A DNA stretch of 49,550 nt from contig JBBQCI010000018.1 in assembly GCA_038318565.1 (NCBI GenBank), forward strand, positions 1-49,550, read 5' to 3'. Made by a program: the position numbers and the translations under genes. Positions 8,213 through 17,251 of this stretch are shown in pieces. How positions within the stretch are numbered: position 1 is the stretch's first letter; every line of letters starts with the position of its first letter. The notes under the pieces are model-generated. The model was not told where the DNA came from. It saw nothing but the letters and a program-made list of their open reading frames with translations, and did no database searches. This DNA is from UBA11346 sp038318565. GTDB lineage: Bacteria; Planctomycetota; UBA11346.

Positions 8213-9232
8213 ATGCCCGTCACTCTTGGCCACATTGCGGCCGCCACCGGCATGAGCCTGCCGACTGTCAGCCAGATCCTCAATAATAAGGGACATTACC
8301 GGCCCGAGACGCGCGCACGGATCATCGCAGTGGCAAAGCAGCTCGGCTACCAACCCAACGCCACTGCCAAAGCGATGGTCAGCCGGCGCTTCGGCTGCTA
8401 CGCCCTAGTGCTGTCCTCGCGGCCTTCGTCCAGCCTGCTGGCTTACGGCATGGTCGAGGCGATAGACGAGGCGCTGACGCGCCTCGGTCTGCACCTTATC
8501 GTCACCAGGCTGCCCGATGAGCAACTAACCGATTCCAGCTATGTTCCCAAGATCCTAAGTCATGTCCTGGCCGACGGGCTGATCGTCAATTACAACGCCG
8601 GTCTTCCCTCGGTGATGGTCGAACTGATCTCAGCCCACCATGTGCCGGCCGTGTGGCTGAACTCGCTGCAGACGACCAACGCCGTGCGTCCCGACGACCA
8701 CGCCGCTGGCGTACAGGCGGCCAGTCTGCTGCTGACCGCCCAGCACCACCGGATCGCCTGGATCGACCTCAATCTCGGACTGAGCGAGACCTCGATGCAT
8801 TACAGCTCCGTCCACCGGCGCGGGGCGTTCTGCAGCACCCTGGCCTCAGCAGGGTTGGAGGTGTGGCCTGTCTCGCATCAAGGTGGCGTCCCCTTCGCCG
8901 AGCGTCTGGCCTACGTCCGCGGCATACTCGCCGCTGTCGATCGTCCGACCGCCATCGCCTGCTACGGTCCGCAAGATGCTGAGGTGGTTTGTGCAGCCGC
9001 CCTCGCCACTGGCCTCGACATCCCGCGCGACCTCTCGTTGATAGTCATCGGCGACCGCAATTACGCCTTTGCCGGCCGTGAGATCGACACCCTGCGCATC
9101 GACGGTGCGCGCATTGGCGCAATTGCGGTCGAGCGCCTGGCCGAACTGGTCGTCGGTCGGCCCCCGGCGCCCCCCGATGTCGTGCCCATGATCCATTGTG
9201 AACGCGGTACCGTAGCTGAGCCAGCCACCTAG
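8213..9232 (+). CDS. LacI-family transcriptional regulator (paralogue B)
   Basis: From ATG 8213 the product is 339 residues, identical in length to LacI A. The HTH is VTLGHIAAATGMSLPTVSQILNN (residues 3-25), followed by the NATAKAM hinge helix and a sugar-binding-protein-like effector domain (RLPDEQLT, YVPKILSHVLADGLIVNYN, IPRDLSLIVIGDR). An upstream in-frame TTG at 8180 is possible, but it would place 11 extra residues before the HTH, unlike the paralogue. Within the recognition helix the two paralogues differ at the positions that usually read the operator (S-I-A-T-V-S-N against S-L-P-T-V-S-Q), which suggests related but not identical sites. It is followed at once by the convergent beta-helix gene, and the polysaccharide locus on its right is the likely regulon. 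Confidence 0.92.
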   Translation: MPVTLGHIAAATGMSLPTVSQILNNKGHYRPETRARIIAVAKQLGYQPNATAKAMVSRRFGCYALVLSSRPSSSLLAYGMVEAIDEALTRLGLHLIVTRLPDEQLTDSSYVPKILSHVLADGLIVNYNAGLPSVMVELISAHHVPAVWLNSLQTTNAVRPDDHAAGVQAASLLLTAQHHRIAWIDLNLGLSETSMHYSSVHRRGAFCSTLASAGLEVWPVSHQGGVPFAERLAYVRGILAAVDRPTAIACYGPQDAEVVCAAALATGLDIPRDLSLIVIGDRNYAFAGREIDTLRIDGARIGAIAVERLAELVVGRPPAPPDVVPMIHCERGTVAEPAT

Positions 9233-9306
9233 CACCAGCGGAAGCATCCGATCGTGGAGGTGCTGAAAGGCCAACGGCCCCCGCGCTCAGCGTACATCCA
9301 ACAGAC

Positions 9307-11145
9307 TCACCGCTCGTCGGTCATCAGCGCGCAGCCCGGTGGCTTGATGCGGTCCTGGCCCACGATCTCCACCTTCTGGCCGCTGCCTAGCTGGAGCAGC
9401 TTGTCATACCATGTGGTCGGGATGCCGTTGAGGCGCCAGCTGAGCGAGATGCGGCCCTTCTCGTTGGTGAAGGCCGGCACGGCGGGGCGCTGCTCGGCCT
9501 TGCTGCCAAGGGTGTAGAGATGGCCGGTGAACATCTCCAAGCTGCCGCCGCCGCGGTTGAGCATCGCCGGCGTTCCTTGGCTAGCGTTCTTGTCGCCGCG
9601 CGTGCTGCTTTCGAGCTTGAAGCCGAGGATCCACGAGGTGCCCTCATTGATGAACAGCGGTTCGTTGCCGAATTCGGCGTTGAGCTGGCGGGCCCAGAAG
9701 CGGTGCTTCGGTCCGATGACGTAGCCCTTGCCGATGACATCGACAATGTGGCTCTTGCCGCTGCCGGTGCCATGGAAGCCACCATGGTCGCCATGGCGCA
9801 TGGCGAAGGTGCGCGACGAGGCCTGGTCGATGATGCCGTCGACGTAGACCTGATCGAACAGCACCTCCTTGGCCGGGCCATCCTCGATGCGCACCGCCAC
9901 CTTCCCACCCAGGCCCTTGAGGTACGCAGACATACCCAGCAACAGCTTCATCTTGCCGCGCACGATCAGCGGCTGGTCCAGCTCGATGGCGCCGCGGATG
10001 AAGATCCACTCGGCCCCGCCGTCGATCGCCGCCTGCAGGCTCTCGCGGGTCGTGCCGCCATCGGTCCACGCGTCCTTGGGTCCAGGCCGCAGATACGGAG
10101 CGTCCTCGATCGGCAGGTCGAGCGGCTTGCCGCCGCCGAAGGTCTGCCCGTGGTCGTAGCTGGCGGTGACGGTCGGCTTGTCCGGGGTGGCGGGCAGGTC
10201 CTTGTCCGCCTTGCTGGTGTCATCGATCACCTTGGCGAAGCCCTTGGTGGTCACCCGGCGCAGGTTGACATAGCCAGCCGTGCTGATCGCCGCGCCCGCG
10301 CCTGTCAGCGTGCTGTCGAGCAGGCTGAGGAAGCTGTGCCCGCCGCCGCCCCGGTAAAATGGCACCGTGCCCTCAAAGTCTACCTTTCGCATCGCCAGCA
10401 TGTTGTTGGTGTTCGCCACGCCGACTTCCCGTTGGCCGCGCAGGACGATGTTCTCAAAGGTCATGCCATATTGGTAGTGATCGAGCTGCATGCCGCGGGC
10501 GAAGCCCTCGATGCGTACGTCTTCGATGATCGCCGGGCCGGGCCAATGGCGGGTCATGGCGATGCCGGTGTGGCCACTGCCCTCGGGCGCGCGCACGGTG
10601 ACGCCTTCAACGCAACCGCGGTTGCTGGCGATGAAGTCGATGGCGATGGCGCCCGGGTTGCCGGCGCCGACATCGACGGTGAGGTTGAGATAAGCGTGGC
10701 GGAAGGCGCGGTTGCCGCCGCCCCCGTAGTTGTCCTTCTTGTCCCCCTCTGAGCCACAGGCCAACACCCACTTTGGCTTGACCTTGTCGCCGTAGCCCTC
10801 GGCGTTGTCAGCCAGGCGGATCACCGTGCCGCTGCGACTCTCGCCGACCATCAGCAGCATCGACCGCCAACCGGCGCTCCAGCCCTCGGTGGCGATCCGG
10901 CTCTCGACCGGGCCGCTCACTTTGTAGGTGCCTTTGGGCAGGAAGATGAAGCGGTTGGCGCGGTAGCGGCTCTTGTCGATATTGGCGGCGATGGCCTTGC
11001 CGAGCGCCGCCGTGTCATCGGCCACCCCGTCACCGACCGCGCCGTAGTCCTTGACGTTGATCAGCTCGGCAGCTGGTGGCGGGGTGAATTCCCAATCCAG
11101 AGCGGCGAGACCGCAGCAGCACAAGGCGAGAAGGATTATATGCAT
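9307..11145 (-). CDS. Secreted double beta-helix protein, pectate-lyase-3/GH55-like
   Basis: The 612-residue protein has a short N-terminal export signal (MHIILLALCCCGLAAL). It then carries the Pectate_lyase_3/glycosyl-hydrolase entry motif INVKDYGAVGDGVADDTAAL (~29-48) followed by FIFLPKGTYKVSG. Turns of a right-handed beta-helix follow, and a second helix begins around 360 (TRESLQAAIDGGAEWIFIRG). Two tandem helices of this kind are typical of the GH55/rhamnogalacturonase-like fold, so it probably binds or cleaves a complex polysaccharide outside the cell. The cysteines at 9-11 could form a weak lipobox, but the flanking residues fit poorly. The start codon is 14 bp from a LacI-type palindrome. 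It is similar in architecture to the first ~620 residues of the protein at 14342-17245, so the pair may act on one substrate. The exact activity cannot be assigned. Confidence 0.75.
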   Translation of the reverse strand: MHIILLALCCCGLAALDWEFTPPPAAELINVKDYGAVGDGVADDTAALGKAIAANIDKSRYRANRFIFLPKGTYKVSGPVESRIATEGWSAGWRSMLLMVGESRSGTVIRLADNAEGYGDKVKPKWVLACGSEGDKKDNYGGGGNRAFRHAYLNLTVDVGAGNPGAIAIDFIASNRGCVEGVTVRAPEGSGHTGIAMTRHWPGPAIIEDVRIEGFARGMQLDHYQYGMTFENIVLRGQREVGVANTNNMLAMRKVDFEGTVPFYRGGGGHSFLSLLDSTLTGAGAAISTAGYVNLRRVTTKGFAKVIDDTSKADKDLPATPDKPTVTASYDHGQTFGGGKPLDLPIEDAPYLRPGPKDAWTDGGTTRESLQAAIDGGAEWIFIRGAIELDQPLIVRGKMKLLLGMSAYLKGLGGKVAVRIEDGPAKEVLFDQVYVDGIIDQASSRTFAMRHGDHGGFHGTGSGKSHIVDVIGKGYVIGPKHRFWARQLNAEFGNEPLFINEGTSWILGFKLESSTRGDKNASQGTPAMLNRGGGSLEMFTGHLYTLGSKAEQRPAVPAFTNEKGRISLSWRLNGIPTTWYDKLLQLGSGQKVEIVGQDRIKPPGCALMTDER

Positions 11146-11159
11146 GGTGTTACCTGTGA

Positions 11160-11175
11160 AGCAAAACGTTTAATT
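11160..11175. promoter_or_regulatory. Candidate LacI-family operator upstream of the leftward beta-helix gene
   Basis: AGCAAAACGTTTAATT has a perfect AAACGTTT core, and its left half-site equals that of the palindrome at 11412-11427 apart from one base. It sits 14 bp upstream of the minus-strand ATG at 11145, where bound repressor would cover the promoter or early transcript. The right half is degenerate: 5 of 8 positions match the left half. Confidence 0.5.
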
Positions 11176-11411
11176 GAGGATTTGTGACCACCCGGAATAC
11201 CGTCTCTCGCCGATAATCATCCACCACCGCTCCTACACTTTCGCCGGCCGTGAGAACGGTATTCGATTCGCCGGATCTGATAGGTGGAAGCATTCGGCTT
11301 AAGGTCCGCGGTTGGTCAAATAACCCCACAAGCAAGACGTTACGCATCGAGCGCCATCCCGCGAGTCAATGTTCAACCGAATATGTACCAATAATCCCAA
11401 TATTTAGCAAT

Positions 11412-11427
11412 AGCAAATCGTTTTGCT
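11412..11427. promoter_or_regulatory. Candidate LacI-family operator upstream of the heparinase-like operon
   Basis: AGCAAATCGTTTTGCT is a 16-bp palindrome with 7 of 8 half-site matches, centred on CG; the implied ideal site is AGCAAAACGTTTTGCT. It lies 17 bp upstream of the ATG at 11445. With the site at 11160 it brackets the 299-bp divergent promoter region (11146-11444), in which I see no other gene. This is the best palindrome of the three operator candidates. Confidence 0.6.
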
Positions 11428-11444
11428 CGTGTAAGTATAGGAAC

Positions 11445-14294
11445 ATGAATAAAGCCCTCACCAGGCCCCTCGATCACCCATTCCTGATCGGTGATCTCAG
11501 CGCGCTGCGACGTCGCATTGCCAGTTTGCATGGCGCCTGGCGTCGCCGGTGGGATCGCTTTTGTCTTGAGTCTCGGGGCGAGTGTCGTTCTACAAAATGG
11601 TATGCAGACGGTGGCGGTAACAACGTCCCGTTACACGCTGCGCTAATCGCAGTCGCCACCGGAGATGACGAGTTCGTTCAGATCGCCCGGCGCGACCTCG
11701 CCTGGCTGGCCGACAACTACGAGGCGACCCTGGCGGTGGGCAACCAGGACATGGACACGTGGATGTACGCCGCGCCGATGGCGCGACGGGCAATCGCTCT
11801 CGACTGGATGTGGCCATGGCTGGATGACGCCGAGCGCACCCGCTACAGCGAACTGTTCGTGCGCGATAGCTTGCGCTATCCCTACGTTGTGCTGCATCAT
11901 CGGGTGCCACCGCACGCCAACAATCAGGGTGCGGCAATGGCGCTGAACCTGGTTGCAGTTGGTCACATCCTGGGATGTCGTCGCGGCAGCGACGCCCGCG
12001 CCCGCCATCTCCTTGAGGTCGGTCTGCCGCATCTTTTGCAGCAGGTTGCCTTGCTGCCGCCCGATGGCTACGGCGGTGAAGGCTCGACCTACGAGGTCTC
12101 GGTGGCAGCGCCGCTGATGGCGTTGTGCTGCGCCGTCGGCGAAGCGGCCACTGGCGCCGACCTCTTCGATCGTCCCTTCGCGCCTAGCGGCAATACCTTC
12201 GCCAAAGCCCTCGGCCTGAGTCCGCGCCTGGTCCCGCCCAGCCAAGTGCTGCCGGGCTGGGATCAGCACGGCTTCCATCTCGCCAAGCCCGGTACCACCC
12301 TTGCCTACCTTGCGCACCGCAGCGGCGATGCGCGCTGGTATGGCAGTGTCAGCAATGGCGACGGCTGGTGCCTGGGCGGCAACTTCGCTTGGTTGAAGGA
12401 CGATCATGTCTGGCAGTGGCTGTGGATGCCCGAGCCCGGCGCCGCGAGCGCCAGCCCATCCTTCGCCCCACCCTGGGCCGAGCCGCGTGTCGGCGGCACC
12501 GTGGTGGAATCAGGAGCCCTGCACCTGTTCCAGCATTGGGACGTCGTTGGCGGCCTGCCGATTCGCTGCCACTGCAATCCCAACGCCATCCAGCTTGAGG
12601 CCTTCGGCAGCCTGCTGACCGTCGACGGCAATCCCGCCGATGACTACGCCCTGGCCAAGGACGAGCGGTTGCAGCTCGAGTGGTGGGCGAGCGATCCGCC
12701 GCAGCGCATCAGCTGGGCTGGCGGCAGCATCGCCTCGCATTCGTCGATCTGCGTTGACGACGCCATCGACCTGCGCGGCCCCGATGCCGGCATCGCCCCC
12801 GACCCGGCCCTCGTCGGCGCCGGCCACCTCCTGCGACATGAATGCACCGCGGGGTTCTCGGTGGTCGCCGCCGACAGCGCGGCCTGCTACCGCGCACGCT
12901 TCAACCTCCATCACGCCGTCCGCTCCAGTGCCCTGATCGACGATGTGCTGTGGGTGGTGCACGACGACTGCGCCGACTCGGTCGCCCACGACTGGCGCTG
13001 GCAGCTGGTGCTGCGCGCTGGCGCCGTGGCAACACCTTGGGGAGTGCGGCTAACCACCGCCGAGCACGTCGTCCTTGACGTCGTGCCGCTGGAAGGTGTC
13101 GAGGCTGGCCATCTGGTCGACATCGCCGGCTACCCCTCGCTGCTCGAGAAGCGTTGCCACCACTACCGCCGCGAGCAGCACGGCACCACCGCCAGTTGGA
13201 CGACGCTGCTCATCCCGCGCCCCGCTCGGCGCGAGGTGGCGGATTTGAGCGCCGGCTGGACCGGGACCTGGGACGGCGGCACGGCCGGGGCGATGGATCT
13301 CGAACAACTGTGGATGGAGACTGCCGCGCACGCCGGTGCCGCCTGCACCTGGGAGCGCGACATCGAACTGCCGGATGGCGATGACCTTGTCCTGGAACTG
13401 CCGCGCACCTATGCGATCGAGGCTTGGCTGGACGACGCCCCGCTGGCTGTTCCCAAACTTGGCCACTACCACTCCGGTGAGCCGGTCTGTCAGTCGCCGT
13501 TCGTTCGACTGCCCGGCGGGCCGGCCCGCCGGGCCCACCTGCGCTTGCGCTTCACCCAGCTGGGCCGGTCCGGCCCTACCGGACGGATCGTCTTGTACCG
13601 CAGCATCGCGGTGCCGCCCCCGGTAATCGAGCGCGACGGTCAACGCCTCCTTGTCACCCTCGGCGAACGCACGCACCACGTCGACCTCGAACGGGTGCGC
13701 ACCGCGCCGCGGCCGATCGCGCCGCACCACGTCCATGGCGAGGATCCCCTAGCCACCGCGGCCGGACTGCTGGCGCCGATGGGTTTGGACCGCACGCCTG
13801 GGGCGGGCTGGAACGGCACCGAAGCCGACAAGGCCCGCGCCTGCTGCGCTGCCGTTCTGCGTCATGACTACTGCGCAGAACCCCGAATCATCGACCTACT
13901 TGGCGACGCGTCCTGGGATGTACGCCTCGCTGCCGCCGCCGCCTTGGCGCGAATCGGCACCCGTGTCGCCATACCGGCCCTCACCGCTGCACTGACGGTG
14001 GAATCGCCGCAACGCGTCGCCGACAAGAGCTATGCCGCCCGCTACCGGGTGCGCGAAATGATCCTGCTGGCCCTGCACCGCATCGGCGATCCGGCGGCTC
14101 GGCCGCTGTTCGAAGCCTGCCTTGAGCGGAGCGAGTTCTACGGCGTTCGCCGGCTTGCCGCCCGTGCGCTGCAGGATCTCGGCACCACCGCCAGCCTCGC
14201 TGCTCTGTCCGCTTGGACCGGGGACGCCGACGGCGAAACCGCAGCGGCCACCCGGAACGCCATCCGGACCATCAACGCCAGGAGTACGTCCTGA
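11445..14294 (+). CDS. Heparinase II/III-like polysaccharide lyase with C-terminal HEAT repeats
   Basis: I chose ATG 11445, preceded by AGGAAC. The frame is open further upstream, but that would run through the operator. The product is 949 residues. Residues ~1-330 have the alpha/alpha-toroid character of alginate-lyase/heparinase proteins (HHRVPPHANNQGAAMALNLVAVG, GYGGEGSTYEVSVAAP). A beta-sandwich of the heparinase II/III type follows, with FGSLLTVDGNPADDY. About 130 C-terminal residues form HEAT-like helical repeats (DASWDVRLAAAAALARIG, FYGVRRLAARALQDLG). No signal peptide is evident from this start, so export is uncertain. It heads a rightward operon of carbohydrate-active genes, 47 bp before the next start. 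Uronic-acid-containing glycans are the usual substrates of the family; the substrate here is unknown. Confidence 0.75.
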   Translation: MNKALTRPLDHPFLIGDLSALRRRIASLHGAWRRRWDRFCLESRGECRSTKWYADGGGNNVPLHAALIAVATGDDEFVQIARRDLAWLADNYEATLAVGNQDMDTWMYAAPMARRAIALDWMWPWLDDAERTRYSELFVRDSLRYPYVVLHHRVPPHANNQGAAMALNLVAVGHILGCRRGSDARARHLLEVGLPHLLQQVALLPPDGYGGEGSTYEVSVAAPLMALCCAVGEAATGADLFDRPFAPSGNTFAKALGLSPRLVPPSQVLPGWDQHGFHLAKPGTTLAYLAHRSGDARWYGSVSNGDGWCLGGNFAWLKDDHVWQWLWMPEPGAASASPSFAPPWAEPRVGGTVVESGALHLFQHWDVVGGLPIRCHCNPNAIQLEAFGSLLTVDGNPADDYALAKDERLQLEWWASDPPQRISWAGGSIASHSSICVDDAIDLRGPDAGIAPDPALVGAGHLLRHECTAGFSVVAADSAACYRARFNLHHAVRSSALIDDVLWVVHDDCADSVAHDWRWQLVLRAGAVATPWGVRLTTAEHVVLDVVPLEGVEAGHLVDIAGYPSLLEKRCHHYRREQHGTTASWTTLLIPRPARREVADLSAGWTGTWDGGTAGAMDLEQLWMETAAHAGAACTWERDIELPDGDDLVLELPRTYAIEAWLDDAPLAVPKLGHYHSGEPVCQSPFVRLPGGPARRAHLRLRFTQLGRSGPTGRIVLYRSIAVPPPVIERDGQRLLVTLGERTHHVDLERVRTAPRPIAPHHVHGEDPLATAAGLLAPMGLDRTPGAGWNGTEADKARACCAAVLRHDYCAEPRIIDLLGDASWDVRLAAAAALARIGTRVAIPALTAALTVESPQRVADKSYAARYRVREMILLALHRIGDPAARPLFEACLERSEFYGVRRLAARALQDLGTTASLAALSAWTGDADGETAAATRNAIRTINARSTS
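13511..13534. repeat. Perfect 24-nt GC palindrome inside the heparinase-like gene
   Basis: The 12-base arm GCCCGGCGGGCC is followed immediately by its exact reverse complement GGCCCGCCGGGC, within the codons for PGGPARRA. It could form a stable hairpin or cruciform. It lies in the linker between the beta-sandwich and the HEAT region and may simply reflect high-GC codon choice. Confidence 0.6.
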
Positions 14295-14341
14295 GGAAGC
14301 AAGCCGGACCCCGCCCCCCTATCTCGCAAGGTGTCTTGATT

Positions 14342-17245
14342 ATGCGCTCCGTCCTGCTGCTGCTCGCGACCCTCGCCCTCGGATCCGCCGGCGAGGCTCC
14401 CCGCCTGCTGCCGCCCGATGCAACCAAGGGCGACGTGGTGCGCGACTTCGGCGCCAAGGGCGACGGAACCACCGACGACACCCAGGCAATCCAGGCCGCC
14501 CTGTCGGCCGGTCTACAGATCATCTATCTCCCGCCGGGCACCTATCGCATCAGTGCCACCCTGCGCTGGGGGCCTGGCGAAAAGAGACAGACCCTTGAGG
14601 GCGCCGGCCCCGAGCACACCCGCCTGCGCCTAGCTGACCGGGCGCCCGGATTCGGCGACACAACCCAGCCCCGGGCCCTGATCTGGACCGGCCGTGCCCC
14701 GGCGCAGCGATTCCGTAACGGCCTGCGCAGCCTGAGTATCGAAACCGGCGAGGGCAATCCCGGCGCGATTGGCGCTCAGTTCATGACCAGCAACCAGGGC
14801 GGCATCAGCGATGTCGTGTTCCGCAGCGGCTCACCCGCCGGCCCCATCGGCCTCGACCTGGGCTATAGTGATGAGCAAGGGCCGATCCTCGTGCAGCGGG
14901 TCACGGTCGAAGGCTTCGCCACCGGCATCAGCCTCAAGGGGAGCGTCAACAGCGCCACCTTCGAGCACATCACGCTCAAGAACCAGGGCGTGGTCGGCCT
15001 GCGCAACCAGGGCCAGTGCATCTCGGTGCGCGGCCTGATCAGCGACAACCGCGTGACCGCTTTGGACAACGCTGATGGTTGGAGCACCGCGACCTTGCTC
15101 GACGCCCAGTTGCGGGGCGGTACAGCCGATGCCCCGGCGATCCGCAATGCCGGCACCCTGTTCGTCCGCCGAGCCGACACCACCGGCTACGGCACAGCGG
15201 TGAGCGAGAAGAACGGCGCTGGCGGGCACGGGCCGGGCCAGGTGCGCGAATACGCCTCGCAGCCGATCCAGGCTCTGTTCCCCACCAGCCCGGCGCGCTC
15301 CCTCGACCTACCAGTGGAAGAGACTCCCACCGCGCCGTGGCCGAAGCCTGACGACTGGATCAGCGTCACCGCCTTTGCCTCGCAGCAGATCGACCTGCCG
15401 GGTCGCACCAACACGGACGGTTCGAAAGCAGCAGGCGAGGCCGGCCGGCCGCGAACTATCACTGACTGGTCGAAGGCTTTCCAACAGGCGATCGATAGCG
15501 GCAAACCGGTGGTCTATTTCCCCAACGGCACCTATGAAATGCACGGCACAGTCGAGATCCGCGGCGCGGTGCGCCGGATCATTGGCTTCGAATCCGCGTT
15601 CGGCAAATGGGGTCGGCTGGAGTTGCACACCGCCACCAACGCCCAGGCGGTGCGCATCGAGCGCTTCGACTGGATGTACAATCATCTGATCCTCAGCCAT
15701 CGTGGGCCGCAGTCCCTGACCTTGGCCACCGTGATCAAAGGGTGCGACTACGGTGTCATGACCAAGGAGGCAGGCTCGGGCGATCTGTTCTTTGAAGACA
15801 TCAGCCTGCATCCCGGCGGCAAGCTGACCCTGCACGGTGGCCGCACCTTCGCCCGCCAGCTCAACACCGAAGGCGGCAATAGCGTCCCCGCGCAAGGTGA
15901 ACGCGACAGCATCGATTCCGGCAGCGACAATGTGCTCAATCGTGGCGGCTCACTGTGGATCCTCGGGCTCAAGACCGAGAATGATGGTACCCTGATCACC
16001 ACCGTGGAAGGCGGCCGCACCGAGATCGTCGGCGGCCTATGCTATGCCAACAAGGCCTACCGCCCTGTGAAACAGTGGTTTGTCACTGTCGACAGCGACC
16101 TGTCGTTCACCCTGGGCGAGAACGTCATGCGCAACGCCCCCTTCGACCCGGTGGTCGAACGACGCGGCAGCGACACTCGCGTCTTTCCCAAGGGCCGCAT
16201 GGCGGTGCGCGGCACCGGCTCGGCCATCGCGCTGTTCTCGGCTTGGCGCAATCCGGCCAAGGCCGCTCCGACTGTCACCCCAACTGCCCTCGCCGTCACT
16301 CCTGAGGGTACCTCGATCCTCAATCTGAAGTGGACCCCGCCAGCCGCCGACGGTCTCGACGGTCTAGCGCTCGAAGTTGCCTCCGGCGATGCGCCGTTTG
16401 CCCTGGTCACCGTCCTGCCACCGCAAACGGCAAGCTACTCCCTCACCAAGCTCGCCCCCAGCACGAGCTACCGGGTGCGTGTCTCGGCTGCCAACGGCGC
16501 CGGCACCGGTGCGCCTGCCGAGGTGACCGCCACCACCGACAAGGCTGCCCCACCGGCCACCGGCACCGGCCTGCATGCCAGCTGGTGGAAGGATGCGACC
16601 CGCCGGACCGTGATCCCGGCGGCCGCTCCCGGCGCCGCCGGACGTCTGAGCGGCTCGCTCGTTCCACGTTTCGACGAGACCTACCGCATCGGCACCGGGC
16701 TGCGCAACAGCCGCGTGTGGATCGATGGCCGGCTGATCCTGGACCTAGCTGGCAACGCCAAGCATATCACCACTGGCCCAATTGAACTGCATGCCGGCCA
16801 GCCAGTGTCGATCGTGGTCGAGGTGGTACTGCGCGAGCCGAAGGCCGCCCTCAACCTGACGTGGTCGAGCCCCAGCCAGAGCGAAGAGTCGATCCCGGTC
16901 AGCCAACTCATCCCCGACCCGACAGAACCGCCGGGCTATGCCGTCACCCTGCCGACGAAGGTGCTCGAAGGCGGCGAACTGACCATCACCGTCAGCCGCA
17001 CCGGCCCGACCACCGCCGCCACCGCGGTGCCGCTGACCGCCAGTGGCGACTGGGAACTGCTTGCGCTAGAGGTTCCCGAGCATGTGACGATCCCGGCCGG
17101 CGAGACGAAGCAGACTGCGATTCTGGTCGTGCCGAACGACAAGCGGCCCGCGCCCGACCGCCAGCTCGGCCTGAGCGTTACTCCCGGTCCCGCGCACCTG
17201 GTGCTCGATGCTCCGGCCAGCTGCGTGGTGAGGGATGAGGGATGA
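14342..17245 (+). CDS. Secreted multidomain beta-helix protein (pectate-lyase-3, FN3, PA14, Calx-beta-like), C-terminally truncated
   Basis: ATG 14342 gives 967 residues with a signal peptide (MRSVLLLLATLALGSAGEA). The order is: beta-helix 1 with the entry motif VRDFGAKGDGTTDDTQAI (33-50) and IIYLPPGTYRIS; beta-helix 2 from ~337; a fibronectin type III domain (~640-736); a PA14-like domain (~740-860, ending LTWSSPSQSEESIPVSQL); and a Calx-beta-like domain (~863-965). This fits an extracellular polysaccharide-binding or -degrading enzyme related to the protein at 9307-11145. The frame ends in RDEG at a TGA created inside three copies of AGGGATG (17231-17251). With a single copy the frame would read VVRDDDTP into the PA14-like remnant at 17242-17508, so the present C terminus is probably a recent truncation. 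The starts upstream of 14342 encode no sensible residues. Confidence 0.8.
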   Translation: MRSVLLLLATLALGSAGEAPRLLPPDATKGDVVRDFGAKGDGTTDDTQAIQAALSAGLQIIYLPPGTYRISATLRWGPGEKRQTLEGAGPEHTRLRLADRAPGFGDTTQPRALIWTGRAPAQRFRNGLRSLSIETGEGNPGAIGAQFMTSNQGGISDVVFRSGSPAGPIGLDLGYSDEQGPILVQRVTVEGFATGISLKGSVNSATFEHITLKNQGVVGLRNQGQCISVRGLISDNRVTALDNADGWSTATLLDAQLRGGTADAPAIRNAGTLFVRRADTTGYGTAVSEKNGAGGHGPGQVREYASQPIQALFPTSPARSLDLPVEETPTAPWPKPDDWISVTAFASQQIDLPGRTNTDGSKAAGEAGRPRTITDWSKAFQQAIDSGKPVVYFPNGTYEMHGTVEIRGAVRRIIGFESAFGKWGRLELHTATNAQAVRIERFDWMYNHLILSHRGPQSLTLATVIKGCDYGVMTKEAGSGDLFFEDISLHPGGKLTLHGGRTFARQLNTEGGNSVPAQGERDSIDSGSDNVLNRGGSLWILGLKTENDGTLITTVEGGRTEIVGGLCYANKAYRPVKQWFVTVDSDLSFTLGENVMRNAPFDPVVERRGSDTRVFPKGRMAVRGTGSAIALFSAWRNPAKAAPTVTPTALAVTPEGTSILNLKWTPPAADGLDGLALEVASGDAPFALVTVLPPQTASYSLTKLAPSTSYRVRVSAANGAGTGAPAEVTATTDKAAPPATGTGLHASWWKDATRRTVIPAAAPGAAGRLSGSLVPRFDETYRIGTGLRNSRVWIDGRLILDLAGNAKHITTGPIELHAGQPVSIVVEVVLREPKAALNLTWSSPSQSEESIPVSQLIPDPTEPPGYAVTLPTKVLEGGELTITVSRTGPTTAATAVPLTASGDWELLALEVPEHVTIPAGETKQTAILVVPNDKRPAPDRQLGLSVTPGPAHLVLDAPASCVVRDEG

Positions 17246-17251
17246 GGGATG
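17231..17251. repeat. Tandem 7-bp repeat, AGGGATG x3, at the gene-truncation point
   Basis: Three perfect head-to-tail copies of AGGGATG end one frame (TGA at 17243-17245) and precede another. One copy would let the upstream frame continue as Arg-Asp-Asp-Asp-Thr-Pro. Two or more copies always give Arg-Asp-Glu-Gly-stop, so gain of units by slippage is a sufficient cause of the truncation. Confidence 0.85.

Noticed and set aside
9520..10752. Long plus-strand frame of 410 residues opposite the beta-helix gene
   Set aside because: It is the antisense shadow of a well-supported gene, with Ala/Val/Asp-rich composition and no motif.
11250..11444. Extended N terminus of the heparinase-like protein
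   Set aside because: The extension covers the operator and AT-rich promoter, encodes unlikely residues, and ATG 11445 has a ribosome-binding site.
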